Assembly (NCBI GenBank): GCA_902783395.1
Contig: CACZRA010000192.1
Span: forward strand, 1-5,997
Origin: an uncultured Lachnospiraceae bacterium
GTDB taxonomy: Bacteria > Bacillota > Clostridia > Lachnospirales > Lachnospiraceae
Direction of reading: 5' to 3'
Length of the DNA: 5,997 nucleotides
The notes below the pieces were generated by a model. That model did not search any database and had not been told where the DNA came from. It saw nothing but the letters and a program-made list of their open reading frames with translations. Positions 1 to 5,997 of the stretch are shown in pieces (positions within the stretch are counted from its first letter, which is position 1; every line of letters starts with the position of its first letter). A program made the translations under genes and the position numbers.

Positions 1-2928
1 AGAAGAATAATAGACATCATAGGTTGATTCCGTATCACCCTCTATTACGATGACAGATAAGGAATCTCCTTCCGTAAAGGTACCGGAGACCAGCCCTGCC
101 GATACATCCGTCCCCGGATAAAGCTCATTGCTTTTCAGTGTCTTTTCTATCTGCTTCAGCTTGCCCTCAACGAAGATCGATTCCGTAATATCTATGTTCG
201 TGTCTACATCCTCCCAGCTGACATATTTTCCGTTATAGGGAGGAATACTCGGAAATTCAACATCTGAAAGCTTTGATCCGTATGCCGCACTCTTCTGCTC
301 AATGACCACGTCCTCCACTATGAACACAACCCGCACATTCCTGAACTCCGCAGGCGTGGAAGGCTCTGCCATAAGCTCTCCGTAACTCACCGGCTCTGCC
401 TTGCCAGTTACACTGATGCCGTCTATACCGGCAACCTCATCATTTATAAATCTGTTTCCGGAGACTGCCTCCAGATGCTTCTTGTGCGTATCACTGTCAG
501 TTTCTATCTGTCCGGCAATAGCTCCCTGTCTTGCTCCGGTATTCTCGAATGTGGGAAAAGCTACACAGTTATTGACTGTTGTACCGTAGCCCGCAATACC
601 GCCGATGTATGTCTTCCCTTTTACAAAGCCCATGGAATAAGAATCCTTCACCACGGAAAGAGACTGTCCCGTTATGCCTCCGACATAGCTTCCCTCCGTG
701 GACTCCACATAGCCGTAGCTTTCACAGCCTTTGACGATACCCTGCTCCATATAGCCCACTATTCCGCCCGCACCGTCTTTTTTGCTCTTTACATATGCAT
801 CATTATTGCATTCAAGGATGATATTTCTGAGGAGATACTTGGCGTTAAAGCCGCCGTTCATGCTCCCGGCAGCGTTTTCTTCCGGATCCTCAGTATCTAT
901 GGTCATGGAACCCGCGATACCTCCGATATTGATATCACCTTCGACTGTCCCCTTGTTGTTTGAATGATCGACCCGTCCCTCTTCTATGCTGTCGATCTCT
1001 TCTTCGGAAACATCAGTTATTATATCATCGTTTTTTCCGTCAGCAAAATTACCTATCCTGTCAAGCTGATCCGATATGATATGAAACACTGTATTCACCT
1101 GATCATTGACTTCGGAAAGATCCTCGCTGACTTTGGCCGAGGACTCATTGCTGTGATCCGCAAGTATTGCAAGGATCTTCGACATTCCCGACAGGTTGTC
1201 GGCCAGAGAAGTCCTCGCATTATCGAAATCACTGCCCAGATACGGAGCATACGGCTTGCTCATGGAATTAAGATGATTCACGACATCATGTGAATAATCC
1301 AGAGATTCACCGATATTATCGGACATTTTAGACAGATCTTTATGGATCCTTTTCGTATTGCCCGATACAGTCTGCGCCGCATCCACAGTCTCGGGCAGAA
1401 CTATCTCTATGATCTCTCCGACGGCTTCTATTTTTTCAAGGGCAGTAGAATTATCGGAAACCAGTATTTTCTTTGCTTCGTTGACACTTGCCGATTTTTC
1501 CGGCGAAGATGATATCCTTCTGCCGACATCCGCATCATTCAGCATCTTTCTCATATCATCCGCTGTATCGGAAAGCTCGTCATTAGCGTCGGAAAGATAA
1601 TCTATCATTTTCGGAACCTTTTCCGACAGATAATCGACTCTTGACTGAAGCGAATTTGCCGCGTCGGAAACGGAGTTAAGATAATTTCTGGTAGTTGTTC
1701 CGAGTTCATCTCCCGATGTCACCGCATTGTCGGCGTAGACCGAAAGCTGCTTTACATCATCACTTATGGTGCCTACCGACATGTGCATGTCCTCAAGCGA
1801 TATTTCCACAAGATCATGAAGCCTGTCCACAGCCTCCGGAAGTGTCTCCAGATCGTTTAAGGTCAGATGCGGCTCCATATGCCCTACTATGCCGCCGATG
1901 TCCTTTCGTCCGTACACGGTCCCTTCATTGAGACAGAAGGAAACGAAGCCGGCCTGTCTTCCGACTATCCCGCCGACATTATATCCTGTATGCGCATACC
2001 CTACATCAGCCTGATTCTTGCACTGGTACACTGCTCCTCTGGAATATCCGGCGATACCTCCGGTATCCACGCCTGCCCTCAGATGTACGTTCGTATTGTC
2101 TTCTTTATCAATGCTTCCGCTCATTACAGCGGATATCAGGTCTTTTTCCGGTTCCATGGCATCCGAGCCTTCTACCCATTCTGTTGTATTGTTGATGGAT
2201 CCCTTATTATATGAATAAGCCGTGACTCCGTAATTTTTGCCCGTAACCCCTCCGGTAAAATAGTACCCGCTTATGGCTCCGCTGTTCGTACAGGCCATTA
2301 TAGTCCCCGGAACTTCATTTATGGCTGCTATACCGCCCGTTATTGATCTTCCCTTTACCAATCCCGAGAAGCTGCAGTTTGAGATCACTCCCTCATTTAT
2401 CCCGCACAAACCTCCTGTTATCTCTTCATCACTGACAGCCTCGATATTACCGTATACGTTCAGGTTCTCAACCACGGCTCCCTGGGTTATATATCTGAAA
2501 AGTCCCGTCACATACCCGTTTCCGTCATAGGTCACACCTCTGATGTAATGGCCCTTCCCGTCAAATGTTCCGGCAAAAACAGGCACGTTCTTAAACTTCA
2601 GTCCCATAAGATCTATATCCTCGGTCAGGATGAAGGTCTTGTCCTTCGTATACGAATCAATATCGGCATTTTCCGCAAGCTCAAGCATATCGCTCGCTGA
2701 TCTTATATACACTACCGTATTGCTGCTTGAAGAATCCCTGCTTACGCTCAGCGTATCAAGATCAAGTTTGTTAAAGGACAGTGAAGCCCCCTGAATGGCA
2801 TGCGCTTCTCCCGCAAAGATCTTCAGGCCGTCCATAGGCATGGCAAAAGCGCTCTCCGGCGGAAAGCTGAGTGCCATTATCACAACAGAAGCTATTATTG
2901 CTGTATATTTTTTCAGGAAGCTATTCAT
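1..2928 (-). CDS. Secreted GLUG-repeat beta-helix protein with inserted coiled-coil domain (C-terminus beyond window)
   Basis: The minus-strand frame from the ATG at 2928 has no stop for 976 codons and leaves the window, so the protein is partial at its C-terminus. Residues 1-29 form a signal peptide: KK at 6-7, a hydrophobic core at 10-22 and a likely cleavage after AFA at 27-29. Residues 117-160 match the usual start of GLUG beta-helices (FAGTFDGKGH, then TGLF). GLUG-type motifs follow near 171, 197, 225, 289, 318 and 344, and again near 668, 720, 749, 775 and 801 (core GGIxG). Between these blocks, about 353-650 is Ser/Asp/Leu-rich helix with coiled-coil character, broken near 466-481 and 557-570. 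Residues 868-925 (YGSKL, then a W at 905) resemble a repeat domain common in Gram-positive surface proteins. The start overlaps the transporter stop, so the pair is probably co-translated. An extracellular or wall-associated partner of the transporter is inferred. Any anchor or C-terminal membrane segment lies outside the window. No catalytic motif is seen. Confidence 0.88.
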   Translation of the reverse strand, partial: MNSFLKKYTAIIASVVIMALSFPPESAFAMPMDGLKIFAGEAHAIQGASLSFNKLDLDTLSVSRDSSSSNTVVYIRSASDMLELAENADIDSYTKDKTFILTEDIDLMGLKFKNVPVFAGTFDGKGHYIRGVTYDGNGYVTGLFRYITQGAVVENLNVYGNIEAVSDEEITGGLCGINEGVISNCSFSGLVKGRSITGGIAAINEVPGTIMACTNSGAISGYYFTGGVTGKNYGVTAYSYNKGSINNTTEWVEGSDAMEPEKDLISAVMSGSIDKEDNTNVHLRAGVDTGGIAGYSRGAVYQCKNQADVGYAHTGYNVGGIVGRQAGFVSFCLNEGTVYGRKDIGGIVGHMEPHLTLNDLETLPEAVDRLHDLVEISLEDMHMSVGTISDDVKQLSVYADNAVTSGDELGTTTRNYLNSVSDAANSLQSRVDYLSEKVPKMIDYLSDANDELSDTADDMRKMLNDADVGRRISSSPEKSASVNEAKKILVSDNSTALEKIEAVGEIIEIVLPETVDAAQTVSGNTKRIHKDLSKMSDNIGESLDYSHDVVNHLNSMSKPYAPYLGSDFDNARTSLADNLSGMSKILAILADHSNESSAKVSEDLSEVNDQVNTVFHIISDQLDRIGNFADGKNDDIITDVSEEEIDSIEEGRVDHSNNKGTVEGDINIGGIAGSMTIDTEDPEENAAGSMNGGFNAKYLLRNIILECNNDAYVKSKKDGAGGIVGYMEQGIVKGCESYGYVESTEGSYVGGITGQSLSVVKDSYSMGFVKGKTYIGGIAGYGTTVNNCVAFPTFENTGARQGAIAGQIETDSDTHKKHLEAVSGNRFINDEVAGIDGISVTGKAEPVSYGELMAEPSTPAEFRNVRVVFIVEDVVIEQKSAAYGSKLSDVEFPSIPPYNGKYVSWEDVDTNIDITESIFVEGKLKQIEKTLKSNELYPGTDVSAGLVSGTFTEGDSLSVIVIEGDTESTYDVYYSS
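2921..2928 (-). other. Stop/start overlap coupling transporter and GLUG-protein translation
   Basis: The minus strand reads ATGAATAG. The ATG opens the GLUG/coil protein and the TAG closes the transporter in another frame, giving an 8-bp overlap. The upstream purine-rich end of the transporter gene offers GGAG about 12 nt before the ATG and AGAGG immediately before it, neither ideally spaced. Termination-reinitiation coupling is the simplest reading, and it would keep the amounts of the two proteins linked. Confidence 0.8.
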
Positions 2929-5524
2929 CCTCTGCTTCATCTCCGTCCTTTTTCACCGTTTCCACGCTTACTTCCTCCGATGTTCCGGTATTTTCCTCTG
3001 TAACAGGCTGGCCTTCTTCATCTTCCCCGTCTTCGGGGGTCCCGGACGCATCATCATCCGCATCTATAACGTTTTCGTTATCCTCTATCATCTTTTCCGG
3101 AGAGTCCTCTTCTTTATTCATGCTGCCCGTCGCCAGCAGAACACTGGCATTTCCGCGCAGAAGCCCGTGCATCTCACCTACGAAATGACCGTTTATATTT
3201 CCCTGCACCACTCCGTCAAGTCTTATCAGTCCGGACTCCGTATTGATCTTTATAGGTACCGAGACCTTAAAGGAGCTTGCGTCTATTATCTTCTCTCCCA
3301 GAAGCAGTATCTGCGGAAGCACAAACATAACGAGCACTATAGATATTAATGTTCCTCTTGCGATACATTGTCCTATTCCGCAGATAGTAGGATCCGAGGT
3401 AAGCATTCCTATGACGAGTCCTGCCAGCGCAAGCATAGATCCCGATGTCACTATGGTGGGAAAGGCGAAATTCATGGTTTCTATTATCGCATCCCTTTTG
3501 GACATCTGTTCCTTAAGCTCCATGAAACGTCCTGATATGACTATGGCATAGTCGATATTCGCTCCCATCTGGATGGAGCTGACGATAAGGAAGCTCATGA
3601 AGAATATATTACTGTGGACTATGGCGGGATATGCGAAATTCAACCAGATCGATCCCTGTATCACAAGTATCAGAAGTATGGGCATTCCTACCGACATGAA
3701 GGTAAAGAGCAGCACGACAAGCACTGCAAAGATCGACACCCAGCTTACCACGGCATTATCTCTTGCGAAGGTCTTCTTCAGGTCATATTGAGAATTGGAT
3801 TCACCCGCCATCAGAATATCCCCTTCGAAGTATTTATGCGCTATATCATGTATCTCATCAATAAAAGCAAAGGTCTCATCCCCCTCCTGAGGAAGAGTCA
3901 GATAGAGGAGCATACGGCTGTAATTCTCTCCCTGAAGCTGGTTCTTTGCTATCATCATCTGGTCATAGGCGTCATCAAGCTCCGCCTCCGTGTCTTTATC
4001 CAGCGAGACATAGCCGTCCTTGATCTCGTCATGAAGGAAGATGACAATATCGATCAGCGGGATCGAATACGACGAGCTGCCGTTAATGAGTTTTGAATAG
4101 TTCTCATCATTTATGGCGTAGGCCGTATACAAAAGATCGGCCAGCTCATAATCCACACCCATAAGCTCGGAAAACTGTCTTGCGGTCAGCTTATCAGTCA
4201 GAGTATATCCGTCCATAGCCTCCGTATTGGCGAGGCCTACTATCTTATCGACCTCCGGATGAGCTTCAAGCTCCTTTATGAAGCTGCCCTCTGTCTCATA
4301 ACTGTCAACCGGAACCATGACAGCAGCCATGTTCTCAACACCAAAGGTCTCCTCTATCATATCGCTTGCTATCTGTATATCGTTCTTCACGGGAGTGGTC
4401 AGTTTCGTATAGCCGTACACATAAGGGCATTTTCCCGAAATGATGCAGGCTGCGACGATCAGTGCCACAAAAAGAGGCGGCACGATGAATCTTGTAAAAT
4501 AGGCATATTTTCCTACAAAGGAAATCTTAGGTATGAAATTCCTGTGCTTTGTCTTATCCATAAGCGGTCCGAAGAGCATAATGATCCCCGGCATGAAAGT
4601 AAAGACCGAAAGAAGGGAAAAAGCGATAGCCTTTATCAGACAGACTGCCATATCGGGACCGATCCCGTACTGCATGAACATCATGGCGATAAGACCACCC
4701 ACTGTCGTCAGCGATGATGAAGCTATCTCCGGTATCGCCTTGCTCAAAGCGATTATATCCGCTTCCCTTACAGAAAGGTTCTGATGCTCTTCCTTATACC
4801 TGTTACAGAAAATTACCGCGTAGTCTATTGACAGTGCGAGCTGGAGTACTATTGTAACGGAATCCGAGACAAATGATATGGTACCCAGCAGAAAATTCGT
4901 TCCCGATGCGATGATAGCCGATGCTCCGAAGGTAAGGATAAGAACAGGTATCTCGGCCCAGGTCTGTGAGGTGAAGATAAGAACCGTAACAACGATGACC
5001 GCGACTATGACTGATACTGTATTCATCTCACTGCGGATGATATCAGCTGTTTGGTTTCCCATCATCGTGGAAACATAGAGATCATAACCGTTAAGCATCT
5101 CCTTTACGTCATCAAGGGCATCCAGGGCGCGCAGGTCGCTTTCTTCATATTTGAATGTAATATCATAAAGAGCAGAGAAATTATTATAATGATCCTCGGT
5201 GTCATCAAAGGTCAGCATAGCCACATCGGGATGCATCCTGATCTTGGCTGCTATGGTATCGGCAACATCGTAATTTATGTTTGTGGCCATGATCTTGGCC
5301 GTGCCGTAGGTTATGAACTCCTCCTCCATAAGATCAAGGCCCTGCTTTGTCTCCGTAGTCTCGGGAAGATACGCGGGAAGCGAATCCTCAACGCTTACCC
5401 ACCCTGATGATATCAGGCTGAAGACCGCGGCTATCGCAAAAAGCAGAAAGAAAAGATTGCGCCTGTCTACAATGAAAGTCGCAACCTTTACCATAAATGA
5501 TGATTTTTCTTTGTTTTCATCCAT
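2921..5524 (-). CDS. MMPL/RND-family transporter (12 TM) with glycine-periodic, acidic C-terminal tail
   Basis: This is a complete 867-residue polytopic membrane protein of the RND superfamily, MMPL branch, in which the proton gradient drives export of lipids or other hydrophobic or large substrates. Likely membrane segments are near 24-40, 170-187, 191-209, 217-240, 269-287, 294-320, 343-363, 592-609, 612-628, 637-665, 687-706 and 717-743. Two large extracytoplasmic loops lie at about 41-169 and 364-591, the two-half RND layout. The first loop opens with the family-like LPETTETKQGLDLMEEEF. The TM4 and TM10 motifs SIDYA (D234, Y235) and NIDYA (D658, Y659) match the Asp-Tyr pairs that form the proton relay in MmpL3. 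The predicted cytoplasmic tail has Gly at every fourth residue from 771 to 791, then a strongly acidic stretch from 803 to the end. The start at 5524 is the only ATG after an upstream in-frame stop, but its AGGA lies only about 1 nt away. M11 at 5494 has no better site. The substrate is unknown. Confidence 0.93.
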   Translation of the reverse strand: MDENKEKSSFMVKVATFIVDRRNLFFLLFAIAAVFSLISSGWVSVEDSLPAYLPETTETKQGLDLMEEEFITYGTAKIMATNINYDVADTIAAKIRMHPDVAMLTFDDTEDHYNNFSALYDITFKYEESDLRALDALDDVKEMLNGYDLYVSTMMGNQTADIIRSEMNTVSVIVAVIVVTVLIFTSQTWAEIPVLILTFGASAIIASGTNFLLGTISFVSDSVTIVLQLALSIDYAVIFCNRYKEEHQNLSVREADIIALSKAIPEIASSSLTTVGGLIAMMFMQYGIGPDMAVCLIKAIAFSLLSVFTFMPGIIMLFGPLMDKTKHRNFIPKISFVGKYAYFTRFIVPPLFVALIVAACIISGKCPYVYGYTKLTTPVKNDIQIASDMIEETFGVENMAAVMVPVDSYETEGSFIKELEAHPEVDKIVGLANTEAMDGYTLTDKLTARQFSELMGVDYELADLLYTAYAINDENYSKLINGSSSYSIPLIDIVIFLHDEIKDGYVSLDKDTEAELDDAYDQMMIAKNQLQGENYSRMLLYLTLPQEGDETFAFIDEIHDIAHKYFEGDILMAGESNSQYDLKKTFARDNAVVSWVSIFAVLVVLLFTFMSVGMPILLILVIQGSIWLNFAYPAIVHSNIFFMSFLIVSSIQMGANIDYAIVISGRFMELKEQMSKRDAIIETMNFAFPTIVTSGSMLALAGLVIGMLTSDPTICGIGQCIARGTLISIVLVMFVLPQILLLGEKIIDASSFKVSVPIKINTESGLIRLDGVVQGNINGHFVGEMHGLLRGNASVLLATGSMNKEEDSPEKMIEDNENVIDADDDASGTPEDGEDEEGQPVTEENTGTSEEVSVETVKKDGDEAEDE

Positions 5525-5638
5525 ATCCTGAAAATTGTCTGTAAAAGCCCTGCTTTATATATCAAAAGCTATTTTTATATGCGCCATAAGCTATAACTTT
5601 ACCATGCAACTCTGATTAATTCAAGGTGTATGATATCT
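5525..5638. other. 114-bp intergenic spacer between ruvB remnant and transporter gene
   Basis: This AT-rich spacer holds no ORF. I found no hairpin followed by a T-run on either strand, so transcription from the ruvB side could read through into the transporter operon. One weak minus-strand sigma-A-like pair is present: TTGAAT at 5624-5619 and TAAAGT at 5601-5596, 17 bp apart, each matching 4 of 6 consensus bases. A direct AAGCTAT repeat and a TATG/CATA mini-palindrome are also there but are too short to interpret. If the transporter operon has its own promoter, it should lie here. Confidence 0.5.
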
Positions 5639-5782
5639 TTATCCGACTGAATACAGCCCCTTCTTCAGATGTTCATAAGCCTTATCGGTAACTACTCTGC
5701 CTTTCGGAGTACGGTTGATGAATCCGTTCTTCAGCAGATAAGGCTCATACACGTCCTCTATCGTACCGGAATCCTCTCCTAT
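5639..5782 (-). pseudogene. ruvB: ruvB 3' fragment (C-terminal 47 codons), severed by insertion sequence
   Basis: The minus-strand frame ends at TAA (5639-5641) and encodes the RuvB C-terminus: IGEDSGTIEDVYEPYLL, then FINRTPKGRVVTDKAYEHL. RuvB is the hexameric AAA+ motor that, with RuvA, drives Holliday-junction branch migration. This piece belongs to its C-terminal winged-helix DNA-binding domain. A complete RuvB has about 330-350 residues, so roughly 285 or more are missing. Similarity stops at about 5782. The frame then runs 13 unrelated codons into the insertion sequence and reaches a stop at 5822-5824, with no plausible start for an independent protein. ruvB directly upstream of the transporter suggests the ancestral order was (ruvA)-ruvB-transporter-GLUG protein. 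The rest of ruvB, or a whole duplicate-restored copy, may lie beyond the insertion sequence off the right edge. Confidence 0.85.
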
Positions 5783-5846
5783 GGTCCGGAAGTTTGACAG
5801 TCTAGCCTCATAAATCTTAGTTCATAATACCCATCAAGCCCGCATA

Positions 5847-5874
5847 AAGACTGATATTTCAGTCTTATTTTTTT
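5847..5874 (+). terminator. Rho-independent terminator in the insertion-sequence end
   Basis: A perfect 8-bp inverted repeat, AAGACTGA / TCAGTCTT, with a 4-nt loop (TATT) is followed after one base by seven Ts (5868-5874). The T-run lies only on the plus-strand side, so it would stop plus-strand transcripts entering the element before they reach the transposase gene. Hairpins that insulate the transposase from outside promoters are a known control feature of insertion sequences. The stem has few GC pairs, so termination may be incomplete. Confidence 0.55.
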
Positions 5875-5879
5875 GTCAA
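5851..5879 (-). promoter_or_regulatory. Possible outward promoter toward ruvB remnant and transporter operon
   Basis: On the minus strand, a perfect -35 TTGACA (5879-5874) is followed after exactly 17 bp by TATCAG (5856-5851), which matches 4 of 6 bases of the -10 consensus. A transcript would leave the insertion sequence and run through the ruvB remnant toward the transporter gene about 320 bp away, with no terminator seen on the way. The -10 lies inside the hairpin of the plus-strand terminator, and the T-rich context produces such matches by chance, so this is tentative. Confidence 0.3.
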
Positions 5880-5919
5880 ATTTTGTCGCTTTAGATGTGG
5901 CTATATGTAGCTATATATG
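5871..5919 (+). repeat. Two short 10-bp tandem duplications upstream of the transposase
   Basis: TTTTGTCAAA at 5871-5880 is followed directly by TTTTGTCGCT at 5881-5890, sharing seven leading bases. GCTATATGTA at 5900-5909 is followed by GCTATATATG at 5910-5919. Both pairs repeat at about one helical turn next to the promoter, so they could be a binding site for the transposase or a regulator, or simply low-complexity AT-rich sequence. Confidence 0.3.
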
Positions 5920-5926
5920 ATATAAT
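5898..5926 (+). promoter_or_regulatory. Transposase promoter with extended -10
   Basis: A perfect TATAAT (5921-5926) is preceded by TGA, giving the extended -10 form TGnTATAAT. The hexamer 17 bp upstream, TGGCTA (5898-5903), is a poor -35, as is common for extended -10 promoters. Transcription would start near 5933, leaving a leader of only about 14 nt that begins at the ribosome binding site. Confidence 0.6.
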
Positions 5927-5933
5927 AAGGGTT

Positions 5934-5938
5934 GGAGG
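5934..5938 (+). promoter_or_regulatory. Ribosome binding site of the transposase
   Basis: GGAGG lies 8 nt before the ATG at 5947, close to ideal spacing, and fixes this start. It is much stronger than the site in front of the transporter gene. Confidence 0.75.
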
Positions 5939-5946
5939 ATATTAGT

Positions 5947-5997
5947 ATGAAACTAACAGTAAGCAAATCCAAAAACTCTGCATCATTCTATGTTCAG
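5947..5997 (+). CDS. Transposase, N-terminal 17 codons (IS1634-like, runs off window)
   Basis: The ATG at 5947 follows a strong ribosome binding site and promoter and opens a frame that stays open to the window edge, reading MKLTVSKSKNSASFYVQ. From memory of the family, this pattern (a basic SKSKN block followed by an aromatic-rich strand) is typical of the start of IS1634-group transposases of the IS4 superfamily, which are DDE enzymes of roughly 500-600 residues that cut and join DNA at the element's ends. None of the catalytic acidic residues is within the window, and 17 residues cannot prove the family. The gene points away from the ruvB remnant and transporter operon. Confidence 0.6.
   Translation, partial: MKLTVSKSKNSASFYVQ

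Larger units (their letters stand above)
5783..5997 (+). mobile_element. Left end of an insertion sequence, probably IS1634-type (IS4 superfamily)
   Basis: RuvB similarity ends abruptly at about 5782. What follows is visibly more AT-rich and has the layout of an insertion-sequence end: about 160 bp of non-coding terminus with a terminator hairpin, a promoter, a ribosome binding site and a transposase start. The exact terminal inverted repeat cannot be placed because the other end is outside the window; the boundary lies at or just after 5783. The family call rests on the 17 visible transposase residues. IS1634 itself is known for making long, variable-length target duplications, which matters for the fate of ruvB. 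An assembly-junction artefact is less likely but possible. Confidence 0.65.

Noticed and set aside
475..963. Plus-strand open frame of 162 codons
   Set aside because: It lies wholly antisense to the GLUG/coil gene. Its sequence is the mirror of the repeat-coding strand, has no ribosome binding site of note and resembles no protein family.
2041..2460. GLUG repeats as a CRISPR-like or DNA repeat array
   Set aside because: The repetition is at protein level, with diverged codons and irregular spacing and no identical DNA units.
2795..3349. Plus-strand open frame of 184 codons across the gene overlap
   Set aside because: It is a shadow of the transporter tail and the next gene's start. Its composition follows the acidic-tail codons read backwards, and no domain is recognisable.
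3614..4717. Plus-strand open frames of about 150-160 codons opposite the transporter
   Set aside because: They are antisense to a clearly conserved transporter and rich in His, Tyr and Arg, as expected from reverse reading of its codons.
5525..5638. Terminator between ruvB and the transporter
   Set aside because: The only inverted repeats are 4-5 bp and lack a following T-run on either strand.
5639..5821. Small 60-codon independent gene at the ruvB 3' end
   Set aside because: The frame has no plausible start codon or ribosome binding site, and its last 47 residues are unmistakably the RuvB C-terminus, so it is a fragment.
5794..5828. Plus-strand promoter TTGACA (5794-5799) with CATAAT (5823-5828)
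   Set aside because: The spacing is 23 bp, too long for a sigma-A promoter, and the terminator at 5847 would stop the transcript at once.

Overview
The window most resembles a low-to-mid GC Gram-positive member of the Clostridia, probably Lachnospiraceae. I infer this from the type of MMPL transporter, a Clostridia-style RuvB C-terminus, a GLUG-repeat secreted protein with a classical Gram-positive signal peptide, and frequent use of ATA for isoleucine. No marker in the window fixes the species.

Layout: nearly all coding is on the minus strand, read from right to left. First comes the last 47 codons of ruvB (5639-5782), cut off from the rest of the gene by the left end of a transposable element. 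After a 114-bp gap comes a complete 867-residue RND/MMPL-superfamily membrane transporter (2921-5524). An 8-bp overlap (ATGAATAG) then leads into a very large secreted protein (1-2928). That frame has no stop for 976 codons and runs off the left edge of the window.

The secreted protein is the most interesting object. It has a signal peptide and a beta-helix of GLUG-type repeats carrying a recurring Cys position. About 300 residues of predicted helix/coiled coil are inserted inside a single repeat unit, after which the beta-helix resumes in register. A domain resembling Gram-positive surface-protein repeats follows. Because it is translationally coupled to the transporter, the two probably form one cell-surface unit, with the transporter in the membrane and the GLUG/coil protein outside. 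The transported substrate cannot be read from the sequence.

The right end (about 5783-5997) is the left end of an insertion sequence, transcribed on the plus strand. It carries a hairpin terminator, an extended -10 promoter, a strong ribosome binding site and the first 17 codons of a transposase that looks like the IS1634 group of the IS4 superfamily. A possible outward promoter in this end points back at the ruvB remnant and the transporter operon. No tRNA, rRNA, CRISPR array or phage gene is visible.
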